Shown: positions 14,376 through 23,333 of the stretch, one piece after another | How positions within the stretch are numbered: the stretch's first letter is position 1 | Layout: every line of letters starts with the position of its first letter | NCBI RefSeq assembly: GCF_000820145.1 | Contig: NZ_CDBW01000036.1 | Span: forward strand, 1-64,000 | Length of the DNA: 64,000 nucleotides | Direction: 5' to 3' | From: Aeromonas sobria | Lineage (GTDB): Bacteria; Pseudomonadota; Gammaproteobacteria; Enterobacterales; Aeromonadaceae | The notes under the pieces: generated by a model | The model's input: the letters and a program-made list of their open reading frames with translations, nothing else | Told to the model about the DNA's origin: nothing | Databases searched by the model: none | Program-made: the position numbers and the translations under genes

Positions 14376-14426
14376 TGGGATCACCTTGATCTGCACGCCT
14401 GAAGATCATTATTTGCCTGGGCTAAA

Positions 14427-14454
14427 GGGCGAAACATTCTATCTGTTTCGCGCC
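14427..14454. repeat. Imperfect inverted repeat in the mnmG leader next to oriC
   Basis: GGGCGAAACA (14427-14436) faces TGTTTCGCGCCC, giving a 10-bp stem with a two-base bulge. It lies between oriC and mnmG. It may be a leader hairpin or an end to transcription entering the origin. Confidence 0.5.
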
Positions 14455-14459
14455 CTGAG

Positions 14460-14880
14460 GGGAACGTCTACTTAACGTTCAGTAAGAAGGGAGGATCCGG
14501 TAATTAGATCTTAAGGATCTTTAGATCGATCTTTTATTGGATCTACTATTAGGATCCACCCTTTCTGTTGATAAGCGCTTTTTGATCATAAAGATCATTA
14601 ATTTAAGAGCGATCCTAGCTTGTGGAAAAGCTTGGATCCTGGCTCGGTGAACAGGGGGATAACCAGCACTTTTATACACAGGGCAGTTGGTCGTTGGATC
14701 TCATACATGGATAACTATAGGTTTTGCAGAGGTTTACACTGTAGTTATGCACAATCACCCTGGGCGTTGTGGGTAACCATGTAGAACAACTCATTCGGAT
14801 CAATCTGTTAATAACCCAGTGGATAGTTGATCTGGGGATAAGTGGGAAGATCAAGTATTTTTTCAGGATCTTCCACCCCT
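14460..14880. other. Chromosomal replication origin oriC
   Basis: The mnmG-mioC gap holds about 16 GATC sites. On the left is an AT-rich unwinding region with 13-mer-like units beginning GATCT (14507, 14516, 14528, 14540). DnaA boxes follow: TGTTGATAA at 14566-14574 (R1-like, one mismatch), TTATACACA at 14672-14680 (exact TTATNCACA), ATGGATAAC at 14707-14715 (R3-like), TTATGCACA at 14745-14753 (exact) and TGGGGATAA at 14833-14841 (one mismatch). The layout follows E. coli oriC between gidA and mioC. Boundaries are approximate. Confidence 0.93.
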
Positions 14881-14883
14881 TGA

Positions 14884-15333
14884 TCAGGCGATCATCGCCA
14901 TCCAGTCGCTGATCCACACTTCGGCGGCATCTTCCGGGATCTCGTGCTGGGTCACATCGATATCGAGCCGCTCGCCGATCCGGCTGGCACCGCACTCGGC
15001 CAGTAGCTGATCCAGCGTTTTGCCACCCTGGCAAAAGGTGTCATAACTGCTGTCTCCCAGAGCGATCACGCCATATTTCAGTGAGTTAAGATCCGGATGT
15101 TGCTCGGCAAGATCCTTGGCGAAGGGTTGCAGATTGTCTGGGACATCGCCGGCACCGTGGGTTGAGGTGACCACCAGCAGGATGGATCCCGCATCATCCA
15201 GTACCTCGGCAAGCTTGGCCGGGTTGTGGATCCGGGTCTGGTGGCCAGCCTGTTCCAGCAGGTTGGCGACGTGGTCTGCGACATATTCGGCAGCGCCCAG
15301 CATAGAGCCGACGACGATATTGAGTTTGGCCAT
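14884..15333 (-). CDS. mioC: FMN-binding flavodoxin-like protein MioC
   Basis: A 149-residue short-chain flavodoxin. The FMN phosphate loop is GSMLGAAEYVAD (about 9-20). The segments TSTHGAGDVPDNLQPF and ALGDSSYDTFCQGG match MioC and flavodoxins. The ORF is open upstream, but the conserved N-terminus MAKLNIVVGS fixes the start at 15333. The gene is transcribed toward oriC, as in E. coli, where mioC transcription influences the origin. Its exact redox partner is unclear; biotin synthase support has been suggested for the family. Confidence 0.93.
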   Translation of the reverse strand: MAKLNIVVGSMLGAAEYVADHVANLLEQAGHQTRIHNPAKLAEVLDDAGSILLVVTSTHGAGDVPDNLQPFAKDLAEQHPDLNSLKYGVIALGDSSYDTFCQGGKTLDQLLAECGASRIGERLDIDVTQHEIPEDAAEVWISDWMAMIA

Positions 15334-15574
15334 GGAATGGATCCTGATTTCAGACAAAGAAACGCAAAGCCGGATTCTACCGCCAAAGGGTGTGGATAAA
15401 TATGGATAAAGCTTGGGGATAATGGATCCACTTAGATCATCGCGCCGGCGCCTGGGTGACGATCTTTTTTCTGCTTCTTTATGTTGCTCTTCATTTTCTT
15501 CTCCGCGAATGGCTCTCCTGATGACTCCCATCCCCCGTAAAATCCAGCCAACGATGCAGTTAGATAACAATGCA

Positions 15575-15593
15575 GATGCAAATGATTAGCAAT
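15575..15593. promoter_or_regulatory. Candidate Fur box before the siderophore receptor
   Basis: GATGCAAATGATTAGCAAT and the following ATTATTG resemble a degenerate 19-bp Fur box of GATAAT-type hexamers. It lies about 140 bases before the TonB-dependent receptor. The rest of the 396-base mioC-receptor gap shows four more GATC sites near mioC and no gene. Confidence 0.4.
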
Positions 15594-15729
15594 TATTGAA
15601 TCGATTCGATCACGGCTCCTGTAGTAGGATTGCGCTGCTTTATTCGCCCATGGAACAGGGTGATGTCGTTAAAAACGACCAAAAATAACAATTAAAACAA
15701 CATAACTCATTGATAGACGAGACTTTAAT

Positions 15730-17826
15730 ATGATTGCGCAAAAATACACTACAGGACCCGGCAAGAAGGGCGCCTTCGGCGTGCTTTCACTCTCCGGTTT
15801 GCTCGTATCCCTGCCGCTGATGGCCGAACAGGCCGCCGCTGAGCTGCCCAAAGCCAGCGAAACCATGGTGGTGACCGGTACTGCCATGAAGGTGGAAGTG
15901 CCGATGGCCGAGACCCCTCGCGCCGTTTCCGTGGTTAATCGCGAGGAGCTGGATCAGCACGCCGTGTTGCAGCTGGATGAGGCGCTTCGCTATCGTTCCG
16001 GCGTATTCACCGGCCTCTATGGTTCAGACAACAACACCGACTGGTTCAAGGTGCGTGGCTTTGATGCCGCCTCTTATCTGGATGGCAACCGGCTGTTTGG
16101 CACCGGCTATTACGTCTGGACGCCGGAACCGTTCGGTCTGGAGAGTGTGGAAGTGCTGAAGGGGCCAGCCTCGATCCTTTACGGTGAGGCGCCTCCGGGC
16201 GGGGTGATCAATGCCATCAGCAAGCGACCGACCGCCACGCCGCAAGGGCTGGTGGATCTGCAGCTTGGCAGCCGAGATTATCGTCAGGTCGGGGTGGATG
16301 TCTCTGACGCGCTTTCCGACAACAGCCGCTACCGCATGGTTGCTCTTTATAAAGAACGTGATGGCGTGCTCACCGGCACCTATAACGATCGGGTCTATCT
16401 GGCGCCCAGCGTCACCTTCGATCTTTCGGATCGTACCAGCCTGACCCTGCTGGCCAGTTTCCTGCACGACGAAGGGGTCCCGACCAACGGCTTCTTCCCG
16501 GTCTATGGCACCCTGAACACCTCGGGCGGCCAGATCGATCCCTCCACCAACCTGAGCCAGCCGGATTACGATCGCAATCGAAATACCCAGATCTCCACCG
16601 GTTACGAGTTGGCCCACCAGCTCAACCAGACCTGGGAGTTCAAGCAGAACGTCCGCTTCAACTACAACGATCTGCTGCTGCGCCAGACCTATATCTTCCC
16701 GACCTATGAAGGCACAACCGCCAGTCGTGGCCTGGTTTACCGCGATGGCAATACCAAGAGTGCCACTATGGATAACCAGATGGTGGGCTACTGGAACACC
16801 GACAGCACCGAGCAGACCTTGCTGCTGGGGGTGGATCTGCAGCGTCACGTCAATGAAGGGGTCGAGGCCGACAACTACGCCATGGGCTCCATCAATACCA
16901 TGAACCCGGATTACAGCGGCTTCCCCGGTTTTGACGAGTCCACGGCTACCCACCAGAAGAGCACCAAGGGCCAGAGCGGTCTGTATGCCCAGCATCAGAT
17001 CCGCTGGGACGATCGCTGGTTGCTGACTGCCGGTGGCCGTTTTGACTATGTGGAGACCCACAACACCAATACCAGCAAGGACGAGCGCCAGTACGATCAC
17101 GAGCTATCCCTCTCGGGTAGCCTGATGTATCTGGCCGACAACGGCCTCTCTCCCTACTTTGCCTATGCCGAGTCGTTCGAGGTGTTGCCGGGGCTCGATC
17201 CCAACACCAAGAGTTCCTACAAGCCGCTCAAGGGCAAGCTCTACGAGACCGGCGTTAAGTATGCGCCTGCCTTCCTCGACGGTTACATCAATCTGGCGCT
17301 GTTCGATCTGGCCCAGACCAACTCGCTGGTCTCTACCGGTTCCGGCCAGCAGACCCAGGCGGGTGAAGTGACCTCTCAGGGGATTGAGCTGGAAGGGAGC
17401 GTGCAGGTTACCGATGCGCTGCGTCTGACCGCTGCTTATACCTACACCGATGCCAAAACCAACGACACCGGCAGTGGCGATCGCCGCGCCAGCCTGATCC
17501 CGCGCCACATCGCCTCCTTCTGGGGCAACTACAAGGTACAGCAAGGGGTGGCTTCGGGCCTGGAGTTGGGTTCCGGCGTGCGTTATATCGGTTCCAGCGT
17601 GGGTATTGGCGCCGTGAATGCGGACTACACCCCCATCTACGGCTCTGCCGAGGTGCCGGCCCATACCGTTTGGGATGCGATGATCGGGTATGACTTTGCC
17701 AAGAACTGGCGTGCCCAGCTCAACGTCAACAACCTGCTGGGTGAAACCTACGTGGCCAGTTGTGACTACTACTGCTACTACGGCGAGCCGCGCAGCGTAG
17801 TGGGCAGCATCAACTACCGCTGGTAA
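15730..17826 (+). CDS. TonB-dependent siderophore receptor, FhuA/FoxA type
   Basis: A 698-residue outer membrane beta-barrel importing a ferric siderophore. A signal peptide covers about residues 1-38, a TonB-box-like ETMVVTGTA follows, and the plug domain runs to about 170 (VLKGPASILYGEAPPGGVIN). The barrel ends in an aromatic residue (NYRW). A cysteine pair close to the end, in ASCDYYCYYGEPR, resembles the C-terminal disulfide of hydroxamate receptors such as FhuA. It heads a plus-strand cluster with an ABC exporter and FhuC/D/B-like importer genes. Hydroxamate specificity is inferred. A candidate Fur box lies upstream. Confidence 0.92.
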   Translation: MIAQKYTTGPGKKGAFGVLSLSGLLVSLPLMAEQAAAELPKASETMVVTGTAMKVEVPMAETPRAVSVVNREELDQHAVLQLDEALRYRSGVFTGLYGSDNNTDWFKVRGFDAASYLDGNRLFGTGYYVWTPEPFGLESVEVLKGPASILYGEAPPGGVINAISKRPTATPQGLVDLQLGSRDYRQVGVDVSDALSDNSRYRMVALYKERDGVLTGTYNDRVYLAPSVTFDLSDRTSLTLLASFLHDEGVPTNGFFPVYGTLNTSGGQIDPSTNLSQPDYDRNRNTQISTGYELAHQLNQTWEFKQNVRFNYNDLLLRQTYIFPTYEGTTASRGLVYRDGNTKSATMDNQMVGYWNTDSTEQTLLLGVDLQRHVNEGVEADNYAMGSINTMNPDYSGFPGFDESTATHQKSTKGQSGLYAQHQIRWDDRWLLTAGGRFDYVETHNTNTSKDERQYDHELSLSGSLMYLADNGLSPYFAYAESFEVLPGLDPNTKSSYKPLKGKLYETGVKYAPAFLDGYINLALFDLAQTNSLVSTGSGQQTQAGEVTSQGIELEGSVQVTDALRLTAAYTYTDAKTNDTGSGDRRASLIPRHIASFWGNYKVQQGVASGLELGSGVRYIGSSVGIGAVNADYTPIYGSAEVPAHTVWDAMIGYDFAKNWRAQLNVNNLLGETYVASCDYYCYYGEPRSVVGSINYRW

Positions 17827-17906
17827 CAGAGGGCAGGCGAGGGCTTTGGCCTTCGCCCCCTTTCCCCGTTCATTGATCTGAACATTTCTCTGCATAGCGG
17901 CCTGTC

Positions 17907-19553
17907 ATGGAACTCTTGTCTCTGGTTTATCGCCAATATCGTTGGCCCTTTATCGCCATTACCCTGCTCAGTCTGCTCAGTGCCGTCAGCGGGATTGGCG
18001 TCATTGCCTTTATCAATCAGTCTCTTATCGAATCTATAGGAGATCCGCTGCCGATCCTCGGTCAGCTGGTCGGCCTGACTGTATTGCTGCTGGTGATCAC
18101 ACTCGGATCTCAGCTGGCCCTGACCACCCTAGGTCACCATTTTGTCTACCGGTTGCGTGGCCGTCTGCTCAAGCAGCTGCTGGATACCGATGTCGCCCGC
18201 ATCCGCCAGATTGGTCAGGGGCCGCTGCTGGCCTCTCTCTCCAGCGATATCGGCCAGATCACCATCGCCTTCGTGCGCTTGCCGGAGCTGGTGCAGGGGC
18301 TGGTGCTCACGCTGGGGTCTGCCCTTTACCTCGGCTGGCTCTCTCCTGCGTTGCTCGGGGTTACCGCGCTCTGGGTTACCGTCACTATGGTGGTGGGCTG
18401 GCTGCTGGTGAACCGTGTTTATCGCCATCTCTCCCAAATGCGTCAGGCCGAAGATCGGCTCTATCAGAACTATCAGGCCATCATCGCCGGCAGCAAGGAG
18501 CTGGCACTCAACCGCGAGCGGGCCCACTTCGTCTACAACCAGCTCTATGAGCAGAATGCCCGTGACTACCGCCAGCAGATCATCCGCGCCGACACCTATC
18601 ACCTGAGCGCGGTGAACTGGTCGAATATCATGATGCTGGGGGCCATCGGTCTGGTCTTCTTTCTGGCCAACGGCCTTGGCTGGGCCAACACCAATGTGGC
18701 CGCCACCTTCGCCCTGACCCTGCTGTTCCTGCGCACCCCGCTGTTGCAGGGGATTGGCGCCCTGCCGACCCTGCTTGCCGCTCAGGTGGCGTTCGACAAG
18801 ATCGCCGCCCTCAATCTGGCCGAGCCGGATGCGGACTTCCCGCTGCCGCCCGCCATCCGCCCCTGGCAGCGTATCGAGTTGGAGCAGGTAAGCTTTCACT
18901 ATCAGGGGGAGGGCGGTTTTGCCGTTGGCCCCATCGATCTGGTCATCGAAAAGGGCGAGCAGATCTTCATCATCGGCGGCAATGGCTCCGGCAAGTCGAC
19001 GCTGGCCATGCTGCTGACCGGCCTTTACCAGCCGGTATCGGGCCGGATCCTGCTGGATGGTGAGCCGGTCTCCGATCGCAACGGCTATCTGGCGCTCTTC
19101 TCCGCCATCTTCACCGACTATCACCTGTTCCAGCACCTGCTGGGGCCGGAACCCAAGGATGAGCTGGTGGTCGAGTGGCTGGAGCGGTTGCAGATGGGCA
19201 GCAAGCTCACCATCGAGGATGGCTTTATAGCCGATATCGATCTCTCCCAAGGGCAGCGTAAGCGGGTCGCCCTGCTGCTGGCGCTGGCCGAGCAGCGCGA
19301 GGTGATGCTGTTTGACGAGTGGGCTGCGGATCAGGATCCCCAGTTCCGCCGCATCTTCTATCAGGTGCTGTTGCCGCGCCTCAAGGAGATGGGCAAGACG
19401 GTGATTGCCATCAGTCACGATGATCACTACTTCCCGCTGGCCGATCGCCTGCTGGAGATGCGTCAGGGCCAGCTCACCGAACTGACCGGCGCGCGGCGCG
19501 CCGCAGTGAGCCGCGATGCGATCGCCCACCTGGATTGCGAGGTGCCGGCTTGA
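17907..19553 (+). CDS. Cyclic-peptide/siderophore export-type ABC transporter (PvdE/YojI/SyrD-like), fused permease-ATPase
   Basis: A 548-residue protein with an N-terminal six-helix membrane domain (about 1-300) and a C-terminal ATPase. Walker A is [11 protein letters not shown] (about 355). The LSQGQRKR signature and the Walker [14 protein letters not shown] are the forms found in the PvdE/SyrD exporter branch. It lies between the receptor gene and the importer genes, with no peptide synthetase nearby. It may export a siderophore or recycle it after iron release; this is inference. Codon use and GC content look like the neighbours. Confidence 0.85.
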   Translation: MELLSLVYRQYRWPFIAITLLSLLSAVSGIGVIAFINQSLIESIGDPLPILGQLVGLTVLLLVITLGSQLALTTLGHHFVYRLRGRLLKQLLDTDVARIRQIGQGPLLASLSSDIGQITIAFVRLPELVQGLVLTLGSALYLGWLSPALLGVTALWVTVTMVVGWLLVNRVYRHLSQMRQAEDRLYQNYQAIIAGSKELALNRERAHFVYNQLYEQNARDYRQQIIRADTYHLSAVNWSNIMMLGAIGLVFFLANGLGWANTNVAATFALTLLFLRTPLLQGIGALPTLLAAQVAFDKIAALNLAEPDADFPLPPAIRPWQRIELEQVSFHYQGEGGFAVGPIDLVIEKGEQIFIIGGNGSGKSTLAMLLTGLYQPVSGRILLDGEPVSDRNGYLALFSAIFTDYHLFQHLLGPEPKDELVVEWLERLQMGSKLTIEDGFIADIDLSQGQRKRVALLLALAEQREVMLFDEWAADQDPQFRRIFYQVLLPRLKEMGKTVIAISHDDHYFPLADRLLEMRQGQLTELTGARRAAVSRDAIAHLDCEVPA

Positions 19554-19599
19554 TGCTGGCACCGATGAAACTGGCGGTAAGCCAGCACAGGAATTGCTT

Positions 19600-20364
19600 A
19601 TGTTCGAGATGAAATCAGCCAGCTTCACGGTCAATGACCGCACGCTGCTGCACCCCACCGACCTGCGTTTCGAGCAGGGACAGGTCTATGGCCTCATCGG
19701 CCACAATGGTTCGGGTAAATCGACCCTGCTCAAGCTGCTGGCACGCCAGCAACCCCTCAGCGACGGCGAGATCCTGTTCGATGGCAAGCCGCTGCCCGAC
19801 TGGGGCAATCGGGAGTTTGCCCGTCAGGTGGCCTATCTGCCCCAGCATTTGCCGAGCGCCGAGAATCTGCTCGGGCGGGAGCTGGTGGAGATGGGCCGCT
19901 ATCCCTGGCGCGGCCTGCTGGGCCGGATGGGGGCGGAGGATCACCGTCAGGTCGATCGGGCCATCGCCCTTACCCATACCGAACGCTTTGCAGATCGGCT
20001 GGTGGATACCCTCTCCGGCGGCGAGCGGGGCAGGGTCTGGCTGGCGATGCTGCTGGCGCAGGAGAGCCGCTTCATCCTGCTGGACGAGCCGCTGGCCGCG
20101 CTGGATGTGGCCCACCAGGTGGAGGTGCTGACCTTGGTCAGGCAGCTCAGCCGCCAGCTCAACCTCGGGGTCATCATTGTCATTCACGACATCAATATGG
20201 CCTCCCGCTTCTGCGATCAGCTGGTGGCGCTTCACTCCGGCCGCCTGCTCACCCACGGCGAACCTGAGGGGATCATGACCAGCGAGACCCTGAACGCCAT
20301 CTATGGCATCCCGATGGAGGTCATTCGCCACCCGGCCTATGACCACGCCATCGCCATCGTCTGA
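19600..20364 (+). CDS. fhuC: Iron-siderophore ABC importer ATP-binding protein (FhuC-like)
   Basis: A 254-residue ATPase. Walker [18 protein letters not shown] is near residue 35, the signature is LSGGERGRVW, and Walker B is RFILLDEPLAALD. An upstream in-frame ATG at 19516 would overlap the exporter gene. The ATG at 19600, preceded by AGGA, gives the family N-terminus. It powers the FhuB-like permease encoded two genes on. The symbol is by similarity and position. Confidence 0.88.
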   Translation: MFEMKSASFTVNDRTLLHPTDLRFEQGQVYGLIGHNGSGKSTLLKLLARQQPLSDGEILFDGKPLPDWGNREFARQVAYLPQHLPSAENLLGRELVEMGRYPWRGLLGRMGAEDHRQVDRAIALTHTERFADRLVDTLSGGERGRVWLAMLLAQESRFILLDEPLAALDVAHQVEVLTLVRQLSRQLNLGVIIVIHDINMASRFCDQLVALHSGRLLTHGEPEGIMTSETLNAIYGIPMEVIRHPAYDHAIAIV

Positions 20365-20377
20365 CCGGGGGGCTCTC

Positions 20378-21283
20378 TTGAACCGTTTATTGAAGAAGAT
20401 GGCACCCTGCCTTATTAGCCTGTTGTTGCCACTTGTGGCGCAGGCCGACACATCCCCGATCGCCTCTGCACCGCCACCCCGTATCGCCACCGTCGACTGG
20501 ACCATAGCCGAAACCCTGCTGGCGCTCGGGGTGACTCCGCTGGCGGTGGGGGATGCTGGCCCCTATCAGGCATGGGTCGGCGAGCCACGGCTACCCGCCG
20601 GGGTGGTGGATATAGGCCTGCGTACCCAGCCCAACCGCGAGCTGCTGGCCGAGCTCAAACCCGATCGCATCCTCATCTCGCCGCTGGCGGCACCGCTGGT
20701 GCCCACCCTTTCCCGCATCGCGCCGGTGAGCACCATCGCCCTTTATGATGCGCAAACCGATCTGTGGCAGCGGCTGCACGAGGTGACCCTGACCCTCGCC
20801 CGTATGGTGGGCAAAACCGCCGAGGGCGAACGGCTGCTGGCCGGGCTGGATCGGGATCTCGCCAGCATGCAGGCAAGATTGCCTGCGGGTCTGCCGCCCC
20901 TGCTGGTGGTGCAGTTTATCGATGAGCGCCATGTGCGGGTGTTTGGTCGCCACAGCCTGTTCGATGCGGTGATGACGCGGCTCGGTCTGCGCAATGGCTG
21001 GCAGGAGCAGACCAATGACTGGGGTTTCTCGGTGGTCAGCATCGAGCAGTTCATGACCTTACCCAATGCACGGCTGGTGGTGGTTGATCCCATCCCGGTC
21101 GGGGTGAGCGAACGGCTGCAGGAGCCTGGGCTGTGGCAGCATCTGCCGCTGGTACGGCAGGCGCCCGTGCTGCATCTGCCTGCGGTGTGGAGTTTTGGCG
21201 GCGTACTTGCCGCCCGCCGTTTCGCCGGTCTGCTCAGCGAGGCATTGCTGCAAGATGCCGTGCGTATGGAGGCTAGACAATGA
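20378..21283 (+). CDS. fhuD: Periplasmic iron-siderophore binding protein (FhuD-like)
   Basis: A 301-residue FecB/FhuD-family binding protein. A basic start (LNRLLKK) and a hydrophobic core ending LVAQA form a signal peptide. The body has IATVDWTIAETLLALGVTPLAVGD and LKPDRILISPLAAP, typical of FhuD. The start is taken as TTG at 20378 because it supplies the basic residues; the ATG at 20399 would lose them. The stop overlaps fhuB as ATGA. It delivers the ferric complex to the permease. Confidence 0.85.
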   Translation: MNRLLKKMAPCLISLLLPLVAQADTSPIASAPPPRIATVDWTIAETLLALGVTPLAVGDAGPYQAWVGEPRLPAGVVDIGLRTQPNRELLAELKPDRILISPLAAPLVPTLSRIAPVSTIALYDAQTDLWQRLHEVTLTLARMVGKTAEGERLLAGLDRDLASMQARLPAGLPPLLVVQFIDERHVRVFGRHSLFDAVMTRLGLRNGWQEQTNDWGFSVVSIEQFMTLPNARLVVVDPIPVGVSERLQEPGLWQHLPLVRQAPVLHLPAVWSFGGVLAARRFAGLLSEALLQDAVRMEARQ

Positions 21284-23262
21284 AGCGACTGCTCACATCG
21301 CCGCTACTGCGACCGGTCTCGATCCTGCTGGGGTTGACCCTTTCGCTCGCGTGTTGGGATCTGGCTCGCCAACTGCCCGGTGCGATCTGGTGGCAGAGCC
21401 TCTTCGCCCCCAATCTGGATGACGTCAGCCAAGCGGTGGTGCATTTCAGCTGGCTGCCCCGCTTGGCGGTCACCCTGCTGGCCGGAGCTGCGCTCGGGCT
21501 GGCGGGCACCCTGATGCAGCAGGTGCTGCGCAATCCGCTCGCGTCACCCACCACTCTTGGGGTGGCCTCCGGCGCCCAACTGGCATTGATGATGGTGACC
21601 CTGTTTGCCCCCTCCTGGCTGCTGCTGGGGCGGGAGTGGATCGCCATGGCTGGCGGCAGCCTTGCGATGGCGCTGGTGTTCGCCCTGGCCTGGCGTCGTC
21701 AGCTCAATCCGGTGGTCATCGTCTTTGCCGGGCTGGTGATCAACCTCTATCTGGCGGCCATCAGCATGGGGCTCTTGCTGTTCTTTCAGGAGGAGCTGAA
21801 AGGTTTGCTGGTGTGGGGCAGTGGCTCGCTAGTGCAGAACAGCTGGAGCGGGGTGAGTTACCTGTTGCCCCGCCTGCTGGCAGCTGCGGTGCTGGCCGCT
21901 GTGCTGGTACGCCCGCTGGCGGTGCTGGAGTTGGATGATGCCAGCGCCCGTAGTCTGGGGGTCTCCCTCCAACACTTGCGACTGGCGGGGCTTGGCTTGG
22001 CGGTATTTGTCACCGCTTGCGTGGTGAGCGTGGTTGGGCTGATCGGCTTTATCGGGTTGGCCGCACCGGCCATGGTGCGGCTGCTCGGGATCCGCCAGCT
22101 TGGCCAACGGCTATTGTGGGCACCGATCCTCGGCGCCCTGCTGCTGGCGGCCACCGATTTGCTGCTGCAGAGCCTGAGCCGCTTCTGGCCAGTCTTGATC
22201 CCCACCGGCGCCATGACTGCCCTGCTGGGCGCACCGTTGCTGCTCTGGCTGATCCCGCGCCTTGGCATCAAGTCGGGTACGCCGAAGGCAAACGCCGTCC
22301 TGCTGGTGGCTCGCCATCTGGCTCCGGCTCGCCTTGTCGGCCTGTTGCTGGTCGGGCTGCTGCTGGCCATGGTCGCCTCCCTGCTGTTTGGTCAGGGGAT
22401 GACGGGCTGGAGCTGGCCAAGCTGGCTCCGCTGGCAGGCCCAGCTGGAGTGGCGGTTGCCGCGCACTCTGGCGGCGGGAGCGGCCGGTGTGCTGCTGGCG
22501 CTGGCGGGTACCCTGTTGCAGCGCGTCAGCAACAACCCGATGGCGAGCCCGGAGCTGCTGGGGGTGAGTGGCGGCACCTTTATGGGGGTGATTACCACAG
22601 CGCTGCTGCTGCCCGCGTTGCCCCTGCCGCTGATGCTGGCCGGTGGCTTGCTCGGTGCCTTCGGCTGCCTGTTGCTGCTGGTGGTAGTCAATCGCAAGCA
22701 CGGCTTCCAGCCGGAGCGGATCCTGCTGTCAGGTATTGCCATCACGGCACTGTTTGAGCCGTTGCAGGCCATCGCGCTGGCCAACGGTGACATGCGGGTG
22801 CAGCAACTGCTCTCCTGGATGTCCGGTTCCACCTACTACGTCACCCTGCCGGTGGCCTATGGGTTGGTGGGGCTGGCGCTGTTGATGCTGGCCGCCTGCC
22901 TGCTTGTAAGCCGCTGGCTCGATCTGCTGCCGATGGGAGCTGCGATGGCGACCGCGCTGGGCATTCGCCTCAACCGTGCCCAGCTCGCCATCCTGCTGCT
23001 GGTGGCCGTGCTCACTGCCAGTGCCACCCTGGTGGTGGGGCCGCTTTCGTTTGTCGGTCTGCTGGCGCCACACATGGCCAAGCTGATGGGGCTGGTGCGG
23101 GCACGCTGGCACCAGCTTGGGGCCGCAGCTTCCGGCGCCCTGTTGATGGTATCGGCGGACTGGGCCGGCCAGCAGGTCCTCTTCCCGCAGGAGGTGCCGG
23201 TCGGTCTGGTCTCCACCCTGTTAGGTGGCGCTTACTTCATGTGGTGTCTGCGCCGTCTCTAG
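21280..23262 (+). CDS. fhuB: Iron-siderophore ABC permease, fused double-length (FhuB-like)
   Basis: A 660-residue inner membrane permease with two homologous halves of the FecCD family (about 1-330 and 340-660), each with about ten membrane helices. The double length is the FhuB hallmark of hydroxamate systems. Each half carries a paired Gly/Ala-rich PLASPTTLGVASG- or PMASPELLGVSGG-type motif. It is coupled to fhuD by a four-base overlap and followed by a very strong terminator. Confidence 0.92.
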   Translation: MKRLLTSPLLRPVSILLGLTLSLACWDLARQLPGAIWWQSLFAPNLDDVSQAVVHFSWLPRLAVTLLAGAALGLAGTLMQQVLRNPLASPTTLGVASGAQLALMMVTLFAPSWLLLGREWIAMAGGSLAMALVFALAWRRQLNPVVIVFAGLVINLYLAAISMGLLLFFQEELKGLLVWGSGSLVQNSWSGVSYLLPRLLAAAVLAAVLVRPLAVLELDDASARSLGVSLQHLRLAGLGLAVFVTACVVSVVGLIGFIGLAAPAMVRLLGIRQLGQRLLWAPILGALLLAATDLLLQSLSRFWPVLIPTGAMTALLGAPLLLWLIPRLGIKSGTPKANAVLLVARHLAPARLVGLLLVGLLLAMVASLLFGQGMTGWSWPSWLRWQAQLEWRLPRTLAAGAAGVLLALAGTLLQRVSNNPMASPELLGVSGGTFMGVITTALLLPALPLPLMLAGGLLGAFGCLLLLVVVNRKHGFQPERILLSGIAITALFEPLQAIALANGDMRVQQLLSWMSGSTYYVTLPVAYGLVGLALLMLAACLLVSRWLDLLPMGAAMATALGIRLNRAQLAILLLVAVLTASATLVVGPLSFVGLLAPHMAKLMGLVRARWHQLGAAASGALLMVSADWAGQQVLFPQEVPVGLVSTLLGGAYFMWCLRRL

Positions 23263-23278
23263 GTGTGCGGACAAAAAA

Positions 23279-23323
23279 CAGACAACAAAAAGCCCGGGTT
23301 CATCCCGGGCTTTTTGTTGTCTG
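23279..23323. terminator. Long bidirectional terminator between fhuB and mnmE
   Basis: A perfect 20-bp stem (23279-23298 with 23304-23323) with a TTCAT loop contains an A-run on one arm and a T-run on the other. It can stop both convergent transcripts. Confidence 0.93.
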
Positions 23324-23333
23324 CCGAACCGAC

